64,000 nucleotides of DNA from Pseudomonadota bacterium. Its GTDB lineage: Bacteria > Pseudomonadota > Alphaproteobacteria > Rhodobacterales > Rhodobacteraceae. The stretch is from positions 62,001 to 126,000 of the forward strand of contig JAIUPD010000009.1 of the NCBI GenBank assembly GCA_020161615.1. Direction: 5' to 3'. Shown in pieces: positions 53,468-62,600 of the stretch. The position numbers and the translations under genes were made by a program. The notes beneath the pieces are model-generated. The model was not told the origin of the DNA, made no database searches, and saw nothing but the letters and a program-made list of their open reading frames with translations. How positions within the stretch are numbered: the stretch's first letter is position 1; every line of letters starts with the position of its first letter.

Positions 53468-54856
53468 TTACTCCCCGTTTTCCATCTGTGCCTGAAGCTC
53501 GGCCAAGGCCGCCAGCGCCGCCAGCCGCGCATCGACCGAGCCGCGCCAGGCGGCCATTTCCGCCGCCGGATCCGCGCTCAGCGCATCAAGCTCGGTCAGC
53601 GCGCCCGGCAGATCGCCGGCGCGCACCCGCGCCTCGGCACGCGACAGGATGGCGTCGGTGTCGTCGCCCTCACGCGGGGCCAGCGACCGTGCGCCGGTCT
53701 GCGCGCGCAGGAAATCCGTGACCCGTTCGCCGAGCGAGGCGCCGGGCGCCACCGGATCGGCGGCCAGCGCGCGCCGGGCGTTGGGGGCGAAGCTGGTCTG
53801 GATCTCGGCCAGCGTCGGCAGCCCCTCGGCCATCGGGCGCAGCGCCTCGGGCACCGCGCCCAGCGTCTCCAGCGCCCCGGGCGAGGGCGCACCCGATTCG
53901 GCGGCTGCGACCAGCTCGGCAAGCGCCGCGCGGCGGGCGATGCGGTCCTGCGCGGCGGCGACATCCTCTTCACGGGCGTCGAGCGAATCGGCCCGGGCCT
54001 CGATCGCGGCGCGGGCCTCGGCCATGGCGGCGGCGACCGAGCCCATGATGCGGGTGTCGATCCCCGATTCCAGCGTGTCGATCCGGGCGCCGAGCGCCTC
54101 GACCGAGGCTTCGGCCGGGGTCGCGCCTTCCAGCGCGGCGATGCGTGCCTCCAGCGGCGCAAGGTCGGTCACGGCCACTGGCCGGGCCTCGAGCGCGGTT
54201 ACCCGGTCATCGAGCCCGCCGTCGCCTGCATCCTCGAGCGCGGCGATGCGCGATTCGAGGCGCGCGATGGCCTCGTTGTCGCCGCCGCCGCCGGCGGATT
54301 CGAGCGCCTGCACGCGCCGCAGCAGCTCGGGATCGGCGACGCCGCCCTGCCAGCCGTTCGGCAGGAAGATCAGCACGACCAGCGCGCCCAACACCGCCGC
54401 CGCAAAGCCGCCGAAGACGAGGGGCATGGCGTTGCTGCCCGGTGGCGGGGCGGGCTGCGGTTCCGGGGGCGGCGTCACCGGCTCGGCAGCGGGCACGGCC
54501 GCTTCGGGTTCGGCCGGGGCGGGCTGCGGATCCTCGGCCAGCGGCGCGGCGGGTTCAGGATCGGCGACGGGCGGCGCGCCATCGACCGGCGCGGGATTGG
54601 CGGTTTCGGGATCGGTGCCCGGGGCGGGCGGTTCCGCCGCGGGATCGGCCACCGGCGGCTCGGGGTCCGCGACGAGCCCGGGATCAGGGCGGATCGGCGG
54701 AGCGTCGGCGCCCGTATCGGCCGCCAGCCTGTCCGCGCCCGGCACATCGGGCTCCGGCGCCGTCTGGCCTTCGGCGGCGATGTCGGCCTCGTCGATCGGC
54801 GACGCCTTGCTGGCGTCCTTGCCCGTCCTGGTGCGGTTGCTGGTCTTTCGGGCCAT
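53468..54856 (-). CDS. Mitofilin-like (Mic60 homologue) inner-membrane protein
   Basis: 462 residues. Pro/Glu/Ala-rich N-terminal part, one TM helix near residues 147-165 (LVFGGFAAAVLGALVVLIFL), a long coiled-coil stretch (repeated L-E-x-R-I-A-A-L-E, residues 185-260) and a C-terminal helical domain. COG4223/Mic60-type proteins shape intracytoplasmic or inner membranes in alphaproteobacteria. Lies between hemD and hemY, the usual order for this class. Confidence 0.88.
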   Translation of the reverse strand: MARKTSNRTRTGKDASKASPIDEADIAAEGQTAPEPDVPGADRLAADTGADAPPIRPDPGLVADPEPPVADPAAEPPAPGTDPETANPAPVDGAPPVADPEPAAPLAEDPQPAPAEPEAAVPAAEPVTPPPEPQPAPPPGSNAMPLVFGGFAAAVLGALVVLIFLPNGWQGGVADPELLRRVQALESAGGGGDNEAIARLESRIAALEDAGDGGLDDRVTALEARPVAVTDLAPLEARIAALEGATPAEASVEALGARIDTLESGIDTRIMGSVAAAMAEARAAIEARADSLDAREEDVAAAQDRIARRAALAELVAAAESGAPSPGALETLGAVPEALRPMAEGLPTLAEIQTSFAPNARRALAADPVAPGASLGERVTDFLRAQTGARSLAPREGDDTDAILSRAEARVRAGDLPGALTELDALSADPAAEMAAWRGSVDARLAALAALAELQAQMENGE

Positions 54857-54943
54857 CGGAACCTCCCCGTCACCGGTCCAAACGTCAGAGCCGCCCGGAA
54901 ATTCGGGCGCTTCCCTGTTACTTAGCTCGCCCCCTGCCCGGTC

Positions 54944-55645
54944 TCAACCCGCCGGGGCATTCTGCGACAACGCATCCGTAACGGCGCGCAACATGGCGCC
55001 GCCGTCCGGGGCCGCGGCGACACGCGCGCGGGCGGCGAGCAGATCGGGCAAGGCATCCCGCGCCGCCCGGCTGATGACCACCGGCAACAGGTCGGGCAGC
55101 GCCAGAATCCCCGGCTGACGCCCCAAAGCCGCCGCCGCGCGAGGCGAGAAGAGCGGCGCCAAGATCCGTCGGTCGGGGGGCAGCAATCCCTCGGGCAGGG
55201 ACAGCGCCCGCGCCTCGTAGAGCGCGACGCCCGCCACCTCGACCCCCGGCACGGCGCCCGCGACCTGACGCGCCAGATGCCGGCCATGGGCATGGACCAG
55301 CCGCCCCGCCGGGCGCTCAGCCTCCAGCAGCGCCAGCAGCGCCACGGCATCGCCCCCGGCCTCGTGCGGCAGGAACCCGGCCCGCGCCGCCGCCCGCGCC
55401 GTGGCGGGTCCGACGCACCAGGCGGGCAGGGGCGGAAGCGGCGGCAGGAAGGGGATGGCATTGGCCGAGGTGAGAACCAGCCCCGCCGCGCCCTCGAACA
55501 CCGCGGGGTCGAAGGGCAGGCCCACCACCTCGGACAGGGGCGCGATCAGCGCCTCATGCGGCGGGCAGGCAGCCGCGGCCTCGGCGGCGAAGCGGCGGGC
55601 CTGCGGCAGCGGGCGGGTGATCAGCAAGATCGGCGGGCGGGACAT
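54944..55645 (-). CDS. hemD: Uroporphyrinogen-III synthase
   Basis: 233 residues. Closes hydroxymethylbilane to uroporphyrinogen III. The start PPILLITRPLPQARRFAAE, LVLTSANAIPFLP and WCVGPATARAAARAG segments fit HemD, a family with low conservation. Two starts are possible (55645 or 55657); the first fits the typical beginning better. hemC is not adjacent. 87 bases before the mitofilin-like gene. Confidence 0.9.
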   Translation of the reverse strand: MSRPPILLITRPLPQARRFAAEAAAACPPHEALIAPLSEVVGLPFDPAVFEGAAGLVLTSANAIPFLPPLPPLPAWCVGPATARAAARAGFLPHEAGGDAVALLALLEAERPAGRLVHAHGRHLARQVAGAVPGVEVAGVALYEARALSLPEGLLPPDRRILAPLFSPRAAAALGRQPGILALPDLLPVVISRAARDALPDLLAARARVAAAPDGGAMLRAVTDALSQNAPAG

Positions 55646-55694
55646 GGGCAGAGGCATCCTTGGGTCGGCCGCACCCTACCCCCCCGCCGGCAAG

Positions 55695-55711
55695 CGGGGC
55701 AAGCCGCCCCG
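55695..55711. terminator. Weak hairpin after livF
   Basis: CGGGGC (55695-55700) and GCCCCG (55706-55711) in the 75-base spacer between livF and hemD. No T run; a possible transcript end for the liv operon. Confidence 0.35.
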
Positions 55712-55720
55712 GGGCCGGGC

Positions 55721-56406
<686 letters not shown>

Positions 56407-56410
<4 letters not shown>

Positions 56411-57156
56411 TCGGAATCCCCCAGATAGGCCTCGCGCACGGCGGGATCGTTGCGGATCTCCTCGACCGAGCCCGAGGCGATGATGCGGCCATAGACCAGC
56501 ACGCTCAGCCGGTCGGCCAGCGCGAAAACCGCGTCCATGTCGTGTTCGATCAGCAGGATCGGCGCCTGCGCCTTGAGCCCGCGCAAGAAGTCGACCAGGG
56601 CACCGACGCCCTCGGCCCCCATGCCCGCCATCGGCTCATCGAGCAGGAAGCAGGCCGGTTCCAGCGCCAGCGCCACGGCGATTTCCAGAAGCCGCCGCTC
56701 GCCATGGCTGAGTTCGGCCGAGGGCACGCTGGCGCGCCCGGCGAGGCCCACCTTGGACAGGATCGCGCCGGCCTCTTCCTTCAGGCGACGGTCGCGCATC
56801 ACCGGCTTGAGGAAGCGAAAGGAATGGCCCTGCCGCGCCTGCAAACCCAGCATGACGTTGCGCCGGGCCGAATATTCCGGGATCAGCGAGGAAATCTGGA
56901 AACTGCGCCCCAGCCCCAGCCGCGCCCGCTGCGCGACGCTGAGGCCGGTGATGTCGCGGCCCTTGAAGGTGATCGTCCCGGCATCGGGCGCGATCCGGCC
57001 GGAGATCTGGCCGATCAGCGTGGATTTCCCCGCCCCGTTCGGCCCGATCAGCGCGTGGATCTCACCCGGCATCAGGGTCAGCGACACGTCGTCGGTGGCT
57101 TTCAGCGCGCCGAAGCTCTTGGACAGGTGCGAAAGGCTCAGAACCGGGTCAGCCAA
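56407..57156 (-). CDS. livG: ABC transporter ATP-binding protein LivG
   Basis: 249 residues. Walker A GPNGAGKST, LSHGERRLLEIAVAL signature and CFLLDEPMAGMGAEG Walker B with the family's BCA_ABC_TP_C end. A TTG at 57156 is the likely start (GGAGGGAG before it) since no ATG is close. Overlaps livM by eight bases. Confidence 0.93.
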
Positions 57157-58126
57157 GGCGCTCCCTCCCCGCGATCAGGGTGACGATACCGCCGCGCGCG
57201 AAGAGCACGGTCAGCAGCAGGACGAGGCCCAGCCAGAGGCGCCAATGCTCGGTCATGCCGCCGAAGATCACCTCGAATCCGACCAGCACCGCCGCGCCCG
57301 CGACCGGCCCGAAAAGCCGCCCGGTGCCGCCGAGGATGATGATGACGATGAGTTCACCGGACATGGTCCAGGCCATCGCCGCCGGGCTGGCGAAGCGCGA
57401 CAGATCCGCCATCAGCGCCCCGGCAAGCCCGGTGATCATCGCCGAGATGACGAAGGCCGCCAGCTTGATCCCGAAGGGCGAGATGCCGACCGCCGCCACC
57501 CGGTCCGGGTTCTGCCGGATCGCCATCAGCGCCGCCCCGAAGCGCGAGGCGCGGATCAGCGCGAAGGCTCCGATTGCCAGCATCAAGAGGCACCAGCACA
57601 GGATGAACAGGTTCCAGGGCCGCATGGTGTTGAGGCCGGGGAAGGTGTTCCTGACATAGATCGGCAAGCCGTCCTCGCCGCCATAGGTCGGCCAGGAGAT
57701 GGCGAAGTAATAGACCATCTGCGCGAAGGCGAGCGTGATCATGATGAAGAAAATGCCCGAGGTGCGCAGGCTGAAAGCCCCGATCACCGCGGCCAGCAGC
57801 CCCGCCGCGATCATGGCGATGGGCCAGATGATCAGCATCTGGTTGGCGCCGGCGATGCCCAGAAAGGTCTCGCCATTGAAGGCGTGCTGCGCGGCGATCC
57901 CGGCGACATAGCCGCCGACCCCGAAATAGACCGCATGCCCGAAGGAGACCATGCCGCCCAGCCCCAGCGCGATGTTCAGCCCGACCGCGGCCAGGGCGAA
58001 GATGGCGATGCGGGTGAAGACGGTGATGGTGAAGGGCGAGCCCGCCCAATAGGCCCAGAGCGGCACCAGCAGCAGCCCGAGCGCCAGCACGGCATTGAGC
58101 GCATATTCTCGGCGATTGTCAGGCAT
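57149..58126 (-). CDS. livM: ABC transporter permease LivM
   Basis: 325 residues, eight to ten TM helices; ALAAVGLNIALGLGGMVSFGHAVYFGVGGY is the family start and DLSRFASPAAMAWTMSGELIVIIILGGTG the EAA-like loop. Inner-membrane permease of a branched-chain amino-acid type system. Overlaps livH by eight bases. Confidence 0.95.
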   Translation of the reverse strand: MPDNRREYALNAVLALGLLLVPLWAYWAGSPFTITVFTRIAIFALAAVGLNIALGLGGMVSFGHAVYFGVGGYVAGIAAQHAFNGETFLGIAGANQMLIIWPIAMIAAGLLAAVIGAFSLRTSGIFFIMITLAFAQMVYYFAISWPTYGGEDGLPIYVRNTFPGLNTMRPWNLFILCWCLLMLAIGAFALIRASRFGAALMAIRQNPDRVAAVGISPFGIKLAAFVISAMITGLAGALMADLSRFASPAAMAWTMSGELIVIIILGGTGRLFGPVAGAAVLVGFEVIFGGMTEHWRLWLGLVLLLTVLFARGGIVTLIAGRERLG

Positions 58127-59036
58127 GGACGGGGAACAATCCCTTGGGCCGGATGACCAGAATGAGGGCCATCAGCAGATAGACGAGCATCGAGGCCAGC
58201 GCGGCACCCGCGCCCGAGGCCTTGCTGGGGTCGAGGAACAGGGCGAAGACCTGCGGCAGCAGGAAGCGGCCCATCGTGTCGATGACGCCCACCAGCAGCG
58301 CGCCGACCATGGCGCCCCGGATGGACCCGATCCCGCCGATGACGATGACGACGAACGCCAGGATCAGCACGGGTTCGCCCATGCCGACCTGCACCGATTG
58401 CACCGCGCCGACCAGCGCCCCCGCCAGCCCCGCCAGCGCCGCGCCCAGCGCGAAGACGAAGGTATAGAGGGCGCGGATGTTGACGCCGAGGGCGGCGATC
58501 ATCTCGCGGTCGTTCTCGCCCGCGCGGATGCGGATGCCGAGCCTGGTGCGCCCGATCAGCAGCCACAGCCCCAGCGCCACGCCAAGCCCCGCCACGATCA
58601 GCGCCAGCCGGTAGAGCGGATAGGGCGTGAGGCCCAGGTTCACCGTGCCGGTCAGCAGGGGCGGCACGTCCAGGTACAGCGGGAAGGGGCCGAACAGGAT
58701 CTTGGTCCCTTCGGACAGGATCAGGATCAGCGCGAAGGTCGCCAGCACCTGGTCGAGGTGATCGCGTGTATAGAGACGGCGCATCACCGTCACCTCGATC
58801 AGCGCGCCCGCGGCGGCGGCGGCGGCCATCCCGGCGGCGAGGCCCAGCCAGAAATTGCCGGTCAGCCCGGCGGCGGCGGCACAGAAGAAGGCGCCGATCA
58901 TGAAGAGCGAGCCATGCGCCAGGTTGATCAGCCCCATCACTCCGAAGACCAGCGTCAGGCCCGCGGACATGAGGAACAGCATCAGCCCGAATTGCAGGCC
59001 GTTCAGGAATTGTTCGAAAAGAAGAGCGGCTGTCAC
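58119..59036 (-). CDS. livH: ABC transporter permease LivH
   Basis: 305 residues, about eight TM helices; LFEQFLNGLQFGLMLFLMSAGLTLVFGVMGLIN is the family start (LNGLQFG motif) and GGIGSIRGAMVGALLVGV the loop that meets the ATPase. Starts with GTG at 59036. A strong stem-loop stands between it and the binding-protein gene. Confidence 0.94.
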   Translation of the reverse strand: MTAALLFEQFLNGLQFGLMLFLMSAGLTLVFGVMGLINLAHGSLFMIGAFFCAAAAGLTGNFWLGLAAGMAAAAAAGALIEVTVMRRLYTRDHLDQVLATFALILILSEGTKILFGPFPLYLDVPPLLTGTVNLGLTPYPLYRLALIVAGLGVALGLWLLIGRTRLGIRIRAGENDREMIAALGVNIRALYTFVFALGAALAGLAGALVGAVQSVQVGMGEPVLILAFVVIVIGGIGSIRGAMVGALLVGVIDTMGRFLLPQVFALFLDPSKASGAGAALASMLVYLLMALILVIRPKGLFPVHA

Positions 59037-59066
59037 GTTACCCCCCGGACGGGCCGTTTGGAGGGG

Positions 59067-59095
59067 AGGGGCGCGGGCCCGGGCCGCGCGCCCCT
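59067..59095 (-). promoter_or_regulatory. Stem-loop between the binding protein and livH
   Basis: AGGGGCGCG (59067-59075) pairs with CGCGCCCCT (59087-59095), with a GGCCCGGGCC centre. Placement after the binding-protein gene fits an attenuator or mRNA-stabilising hairpin that keeps its expression above that of the permeases. Confidence 0.6.
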
Positions 59096-59103
59096 CGCGG
59101 GGG

Positions 59104-60249
59104 TCATTCCATCGCGCAATCGGCGGCGTAGACGTCCTGATGATCCTCGAAGGCGGTGCCGACGATGCGGTTGGTCAGCACGCCATCGACCGAGACGACC
59201 TCGCGGGCATAATAGTTCTGGATCGGATGCTGGTTATTGCCGAAGCGGAAGCTGCCGCGGACCGAGTCGAAATCGGCCGCGCGCATGGCGGCACGGAAGG
59301 CGTCCAGATCCGAGATATCCGCCGCGGCCAGGGCCGAGAGGATCAGGTTGGCCGTGTCGAAGCTCTGCGCCGCATAGACCGAGGGCAGGCGGCCATAGGC
59401 TTCCTGGAAGGCGGCGACGAAGGCCACGTTCGCGTCGTTATCCATGTCGGGCGACCATTCGGCGGTGTTGATCACGCCCAGCGCCGCATCGCCCACCGCC
59501 GGCAGAACGTCCTGGCTGAAGGTGAAGGCGGCCGAGATGATCGGCAGATCGACGCCCGATTGCGCATATTGGCGCATGAAGCTGATGCCCATGCCACCCG
59601 GCTCGAAGATGAAGATCGAATCGGCGCCCGAGGCGCGGATCTGGGCGATCTCGGCCGCGAAATCGGTCTGGCCCAGCTGGGTATAGACCTCACCCGCCAG
59701 CGTACCCTGGAAATAACGCTTGAAGCCGGTCAGCGCATCGACCCCGGCCGGGTAGTTCGGCGCCATGATGAAGGCGTTCTGATAGCCCAGCGTATTGGCG
59801 TATTGGCCGGCCGCCTCGTGCATCGTGTCGTTCTGATAGGCGGCGTTGAAATAATTGGGCGTGCAGCCCGCGCCGGCCAGGGCCGAGGGCCCTGCGTTGG
59901 GCGAGACATAGATCACGTCCTGCGCGGTGACGGCGGGAACCACCGCCATGGCAAGGTTCGACCAGATGATCCCGGTCAGGATCTGCGCACCCTCGGACTG
60001 GATCATGCGGTCGGCGATCTGCACCGCCGCCTCGGGGCGCTGGCCGTCATCCTCGACCACCAGGCGAATCGCATCCGACCCGTTCATCTGCAGCGCCAGC
60101 TCGAAAGCGTCGCGCACATCGACGCCCAGCCCGGCACCGCCGCCCGACAGCGTGGTGATCAGGCCCACGGTAACCGGGTCGGCCTGGGCCACGCCCGCGG
60201 TCAGTGCCAGCGCCGACGCGCAGGCCAGCGCATTCTTGCGAAACATCAT
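59104..60249 (-). CDS. Periplasmic substrate-binding protein (LivJ/K-like)
   Basis: 381 residues with a signal peptide (FRKNALACASALALTAGVAQA). Type I periplasmic fold: PVTVGLITTLSGGGAGLGVD, QAILTGIIWSNLAMA-like segment, MAPNYPAGVDALTGFKRYF. Ligand uncertain: these systems carry branched-chain amino acids but also amides and aromatic acids. It leads the operon. The lead spacer 60250-60446 holds no gene. Confidence 0.93.
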   Translation of the reverse strand: MMFRKNALACASALALTAGVAQADPVTVGLITTLSGGGAGLGVDVRDAFELALQMNGSDAIRLVVEDDGQRPEAAVQIADRMIQSEGAQILTGIIWSNLAMAVVPAVTAQDVIYVSPNAGPSALAGAGCTPNYFNAAYQNDTMHEAAGQYANTLGYQNAFIMAPNYPAGVDALTGFKRYFQGTLAGEVYTQLGQTDFAAEIAQIRASGADSIFIFEPGGMGISFMRQYAQSGVDLPIISAAFTFSQDVLPAVGDAALGVINTAEWSPDMDNDANVAFVAAFQEAYGRLPSVYAAQSFDTANLILSALAAADISDLDAFRAAMRAADFDSVRGSFRFGNNQHPIQNYYAREVVSVDGVLTNRIVGTAFEDHQDVYAADCAME

Positions 60250-60399
60250 ATCGACAACTCCCTGTGTGTTGGCGGCCGTTCTGCGCGGCCCGATAGACCG
60301 AGACTACCGGTCAAAGCGCGTTCCGCAAGCATTATTTCAAGCCTAAAACACCTCGAGGACCGGAGGGCGCGAAGGGCGGGGCGGCCATGTCAGGGACAG

Positions 60400-60435
60400 A
60401 AAAGAAAACGGGCTCGACGATCTCTCGCCAAGCCC
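60400..60435 (-). terminator. Terminator of tRNA-Ala
   Basis: An 11-bp stem with G-U pairs on the minus strand: GGGCTTGGCGA (60425-60435) with TCGTCGAGCCC (60410-60420), loop GAGA, followed by GTTTTCTTTT. Confidence 0.85.
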
Positions 60436-60446
60436 TTGAATTCTAT

Positions 60447-60522
<76 letters not shown>

Positions 60523-60650
60523 ACCGAGGTGCCGCCGTTCCCGGCTGCGAGGCGGGGTTTAGGGCCTGCCGAGAGAGAGATCAAGGGGAAAAATACACGC
60601 GCTGGCGAAAGGCGGCAAACACGGCTGCGCCCGCCCCGCCCGCGGCCATG

Positions 60651-60680
60651 GGAAAGGGCGGGCACCCAAGGTGCCCGCCC
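60651..60680 (-). terminator. Terminator of the FYDLN protein gene
   Basis: GGGCGGGCACC (60656-60666), loop of three, GGTGCCCGCCC (60670-60680): a perfect 11-bp stem, followed on the minus strand by TTTCCC. Confidence 0.85.
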
Positions 60681-60708
60681 CGACCGACCCGTTGCGGGGC
60701 CGGGAATC

Positions 60709-61041
60709 TCAGCTTTCGTCGTCGCCTTCGCCGGCGACGTCGCCCAGTTCGTCGAACGACACGGTATCGTCGTCCTCGTCCTCGAGCAGTTCGTCGTCCG
60801 CATCCACCGCGACATCATCGTCATCGTCCAGAAGCACGTCATCCGTGTCCAGATCGGCGGCGGCGCTGACCTTCGCCTTGGCCGTTTCGGCGGCCATGGA
60901 GACCGAACCCTTGCGGCCGGGCAGGTCGATCGGCACGACCTCGCCGGTGTAGGGGCTGATCACCGGGGTCTTGTTCAGGTCGTAAAAACGCTTGCCGGTC
61001 GTCGGGCACAGGCGCTTCACACCCCATTCTTCCTTGGGCAT
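60709..61041 (-). CDS. FYDLN-acid domain protein (TIGR02300)
   Basis: 110 residues. The N-terminal WGVKRLCPTTGKRFYDLNKTP with FYDLN defines the family; the C-terminal half is almost all Asp/Glu (DDVLLDDDDD, DDELLEDEDDD), strongly acidic. The family occurs across alphaproteobacteria, without known function. The ATG at 61041 has GGAAGGA upstream. The longer frame to 61899 lies over the neighbouring peptidase gene. Confidence 0.92.
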   Translation of the reverse strand: MPKEEWGVKRLCPTTGKRFYDLNKTPVISPYTGEVVPIDLPGRKGSVSMAAETAKAKVSAAADLDTDDVLLDDDDDVAVDADDELLEDEDDDTVSFDELGDVAGEGDDES

Positions 61042-61143
61042 AGACGGTCCTTCCCATGCTTGGATCGACGCCCGTTGCCATAGTTGGATTGCCTTGTCAA
61101 AGCCTTTCCTGTTTGGTGTCGCCGACCCCGCCGAGGCCCGCCG

Positions 61144-61857
61144 ATGACAAAAGACCCCGAGACGATCACCCTGCCCGGCCCCCTGCCCGGCGATCCGCCC
61201 CTTGCCGTCCGGCTGCACCGCTCGGCGCGGGCGCGGCGCGTCTCGCTCAAGGTCTCGCGGCTGGATGGCGCGGTGACGCTGACCCTGCCCGCCCGCGCGC
61301 CCCTGCGCGGCGCGCTCGAGTTCCTGGAGGAACGGCGCGACTGGCTCTCGGCGGCGGTGGCGGGGCTGGAGGGGCCGCTGGCGGTGGCGCCGGGCCTTCT
61401 GCTGCCGGTCGAGGGGCAGGCGCTGACCCTGACCGCCGCCCCGGTCCGCGCCGCCCGGATCGAGGGCGCGGCGCTGCTGGTTCCCGCGGCGCGCCCCGCC
61501 GCGGCGGCATTGGCCTTCCTCAAGCTCCGCGCACGGGACCGGCTGGCGCAGCGGGTGGCGCGGCACAGCACGGCGCTGGGGCGCGCGGCGGGCAAGCTCA
61601 CGCTGCGCGACACGCGCTCGCGCTGGGGGTCCTGCACCGCCTCGGGCGATCTGATGTTCAACTGGCGCCTGATTCTGGCGCCGCCGCCGATCCTCGATTA
61701 CGTCGCGGCGCATGAGGTGGCGCATCTGGCGCAGATGAACCATTCGCCCGCCTTCTGGGCCGAGGTCGCGCGGCTTTTCCCCGCCCATCGCGAGGCGCGG
61801 CGCTGGTTGAAGGCCGAAGGCGCGGCGCTGCACCGCTATCGCTTCGGCCCGGCTTGA
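61144..61857 (+). CDS. YgjP-like M48-family metallopeptidase
   Basis: 237 residues. YgjP/DUF45 fold: RSRWGSCTASGDLMFNWRLI, then HEVAHLAQMNHSPAFW with HExxH (zinc) and a third His in NHS. Cytoplasmic; substrate unknown. The ATG at 61144 is chosen, 20 codons inside the open frame, since the preceding sequence lies in the promoter region of the FYDLN gene. Confidence 0.9.
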   Translation: MTKDPETITLPGPLPGDPPLAVRLHRSARARRVSLKVSRLDGAVTLTLPARAPLRGALEFLEERRDWLSAAVAGLEGPLAVAPGLLLPVEGQALTLTAAPVRAARIEGAALLVPAARPAAAALAFLKLRARDRLAQRVARHSTALGRAAGKLTLRDTRSRWGSCTASGDLMFNWRLILAPPPILDYVAAHEVAHLAQMNHSPAFWAEVARLFPAHREARRWLKAEGAALHRYRFGPA

Positions 61858-61872
61858 GTCCCCGGCGCTTTT

Positions 61873-61880
61873 GTGATCAC
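61873..61880. promoter_or_regulatory. GTGATCAC palindrome at the GntR gene start
   Basis: A perfect 8-bp palindrome ending eight bases before the GntR ATG at 61889, at the place of a ribosome-binding site, which is otherwise missing. Candidate autoregulatory operator. Confidence 0.4.
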
Positions 61881-61888
61881 GCTGCGGC

Positions 61889-62542
61889 ATGACTACCACG
61901 CGCCCCCTGCCGGACCCTTCGACCCTGTCGGCGCATGATCGCGTCTACCGGACCCTGCGCACGCAGGTCATGCATGGCGAGTTGCCGCCCGGCCATGCCC
62001 TGACCCTGCGCGGCATCGCCCGGGAATTCGGCGTCTCGATGACGCCCGCGCGCGAATCGATCCAGCGGCTGGTGGCGGAAGGGGCGCTGACCATGTCGGC
62101 CTCGGGCCGGGTGCAGACGCCGGAACTGGGCAACGAGCGGATCGAGGAACTGGCCTCGATCCGGGCACTGCTGGAGCCGGAGCTGGGCTCGCGCGCCCTG
62201 CCCCGGGCGCATTCGGCGCTGATCGACCGGATGGAGGCGATCAATGCCGCCAATACCGACGCGGTGCTCAGGGGCGACGCGGTGACCTATGTGCGCACCA
62301 ATCTGGAATTCCACCGCACGCTCTATCTGCGCGCGCAATCGCCGGCGATGCTGGCCATGGTCGAGACGATCTGGCTGCAACTCGGCCCGACCATGCGGGC
62401 GCTGTATGGCCGCCTCCGGCGCAACACCCCGCCGCCGCATCACCGCATGATCCTCGCCGCGCTGAAGGCGGGCGACGAGCCCGGGCTCCGGCTGGCGATT
62501 CGCACTGATGTCACGCAGGGGCTCAGGCATCTCACGCAATAA
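61889..62542 (+). CDS. GntR-family regulator (FCD type)
   Basis: 217 residues. Winged HTH at about residues 14-80 (LRGIAREFGVSMTPARESIQ), then a helical FCD ligand domain with LEFHRTLY carrying one metal-binding His. The family's third His near the C-terminus is replaced by Arg-Thr-Asp (AIRTDVTQG), so metal binding may be altered. Target not evident; its neighbours are unrelated peptidases. Confidence 0.9.
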   Translation: MTTTRPLPDPSTLSAHDRVYRTLRTQVMHGELPPGHALTLRGIAREFGVSMTPARESIQRLVAEGALTMSASGRVQTPELGNERIEELASIRALLEPELGSRALPRAHSALIDRMEAINAANTDAVLRGDAVTYVRTNLEFHRTLYLRAQSPAMLAMVETIWLQLGPTMRALYGRLRRNTPPPHHRMILAALKAGDEPGLRLAIRTDVTQGLRHLTQ

Positions 62543-62600
62543 TCGGTGAGCCCGCGCCGAACCTGTAGACAGCCCGCGCGCCGCGTTGAAAAATACCGTC

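Noticed and set aside
53468-54925. Long plus-strand frames opposite the mitofilin-like gene
   Set aside because: Ser/Ala/Arg-rich translations with no start signal, mirror of the Ala/Glu-rich coiled-coil gene.
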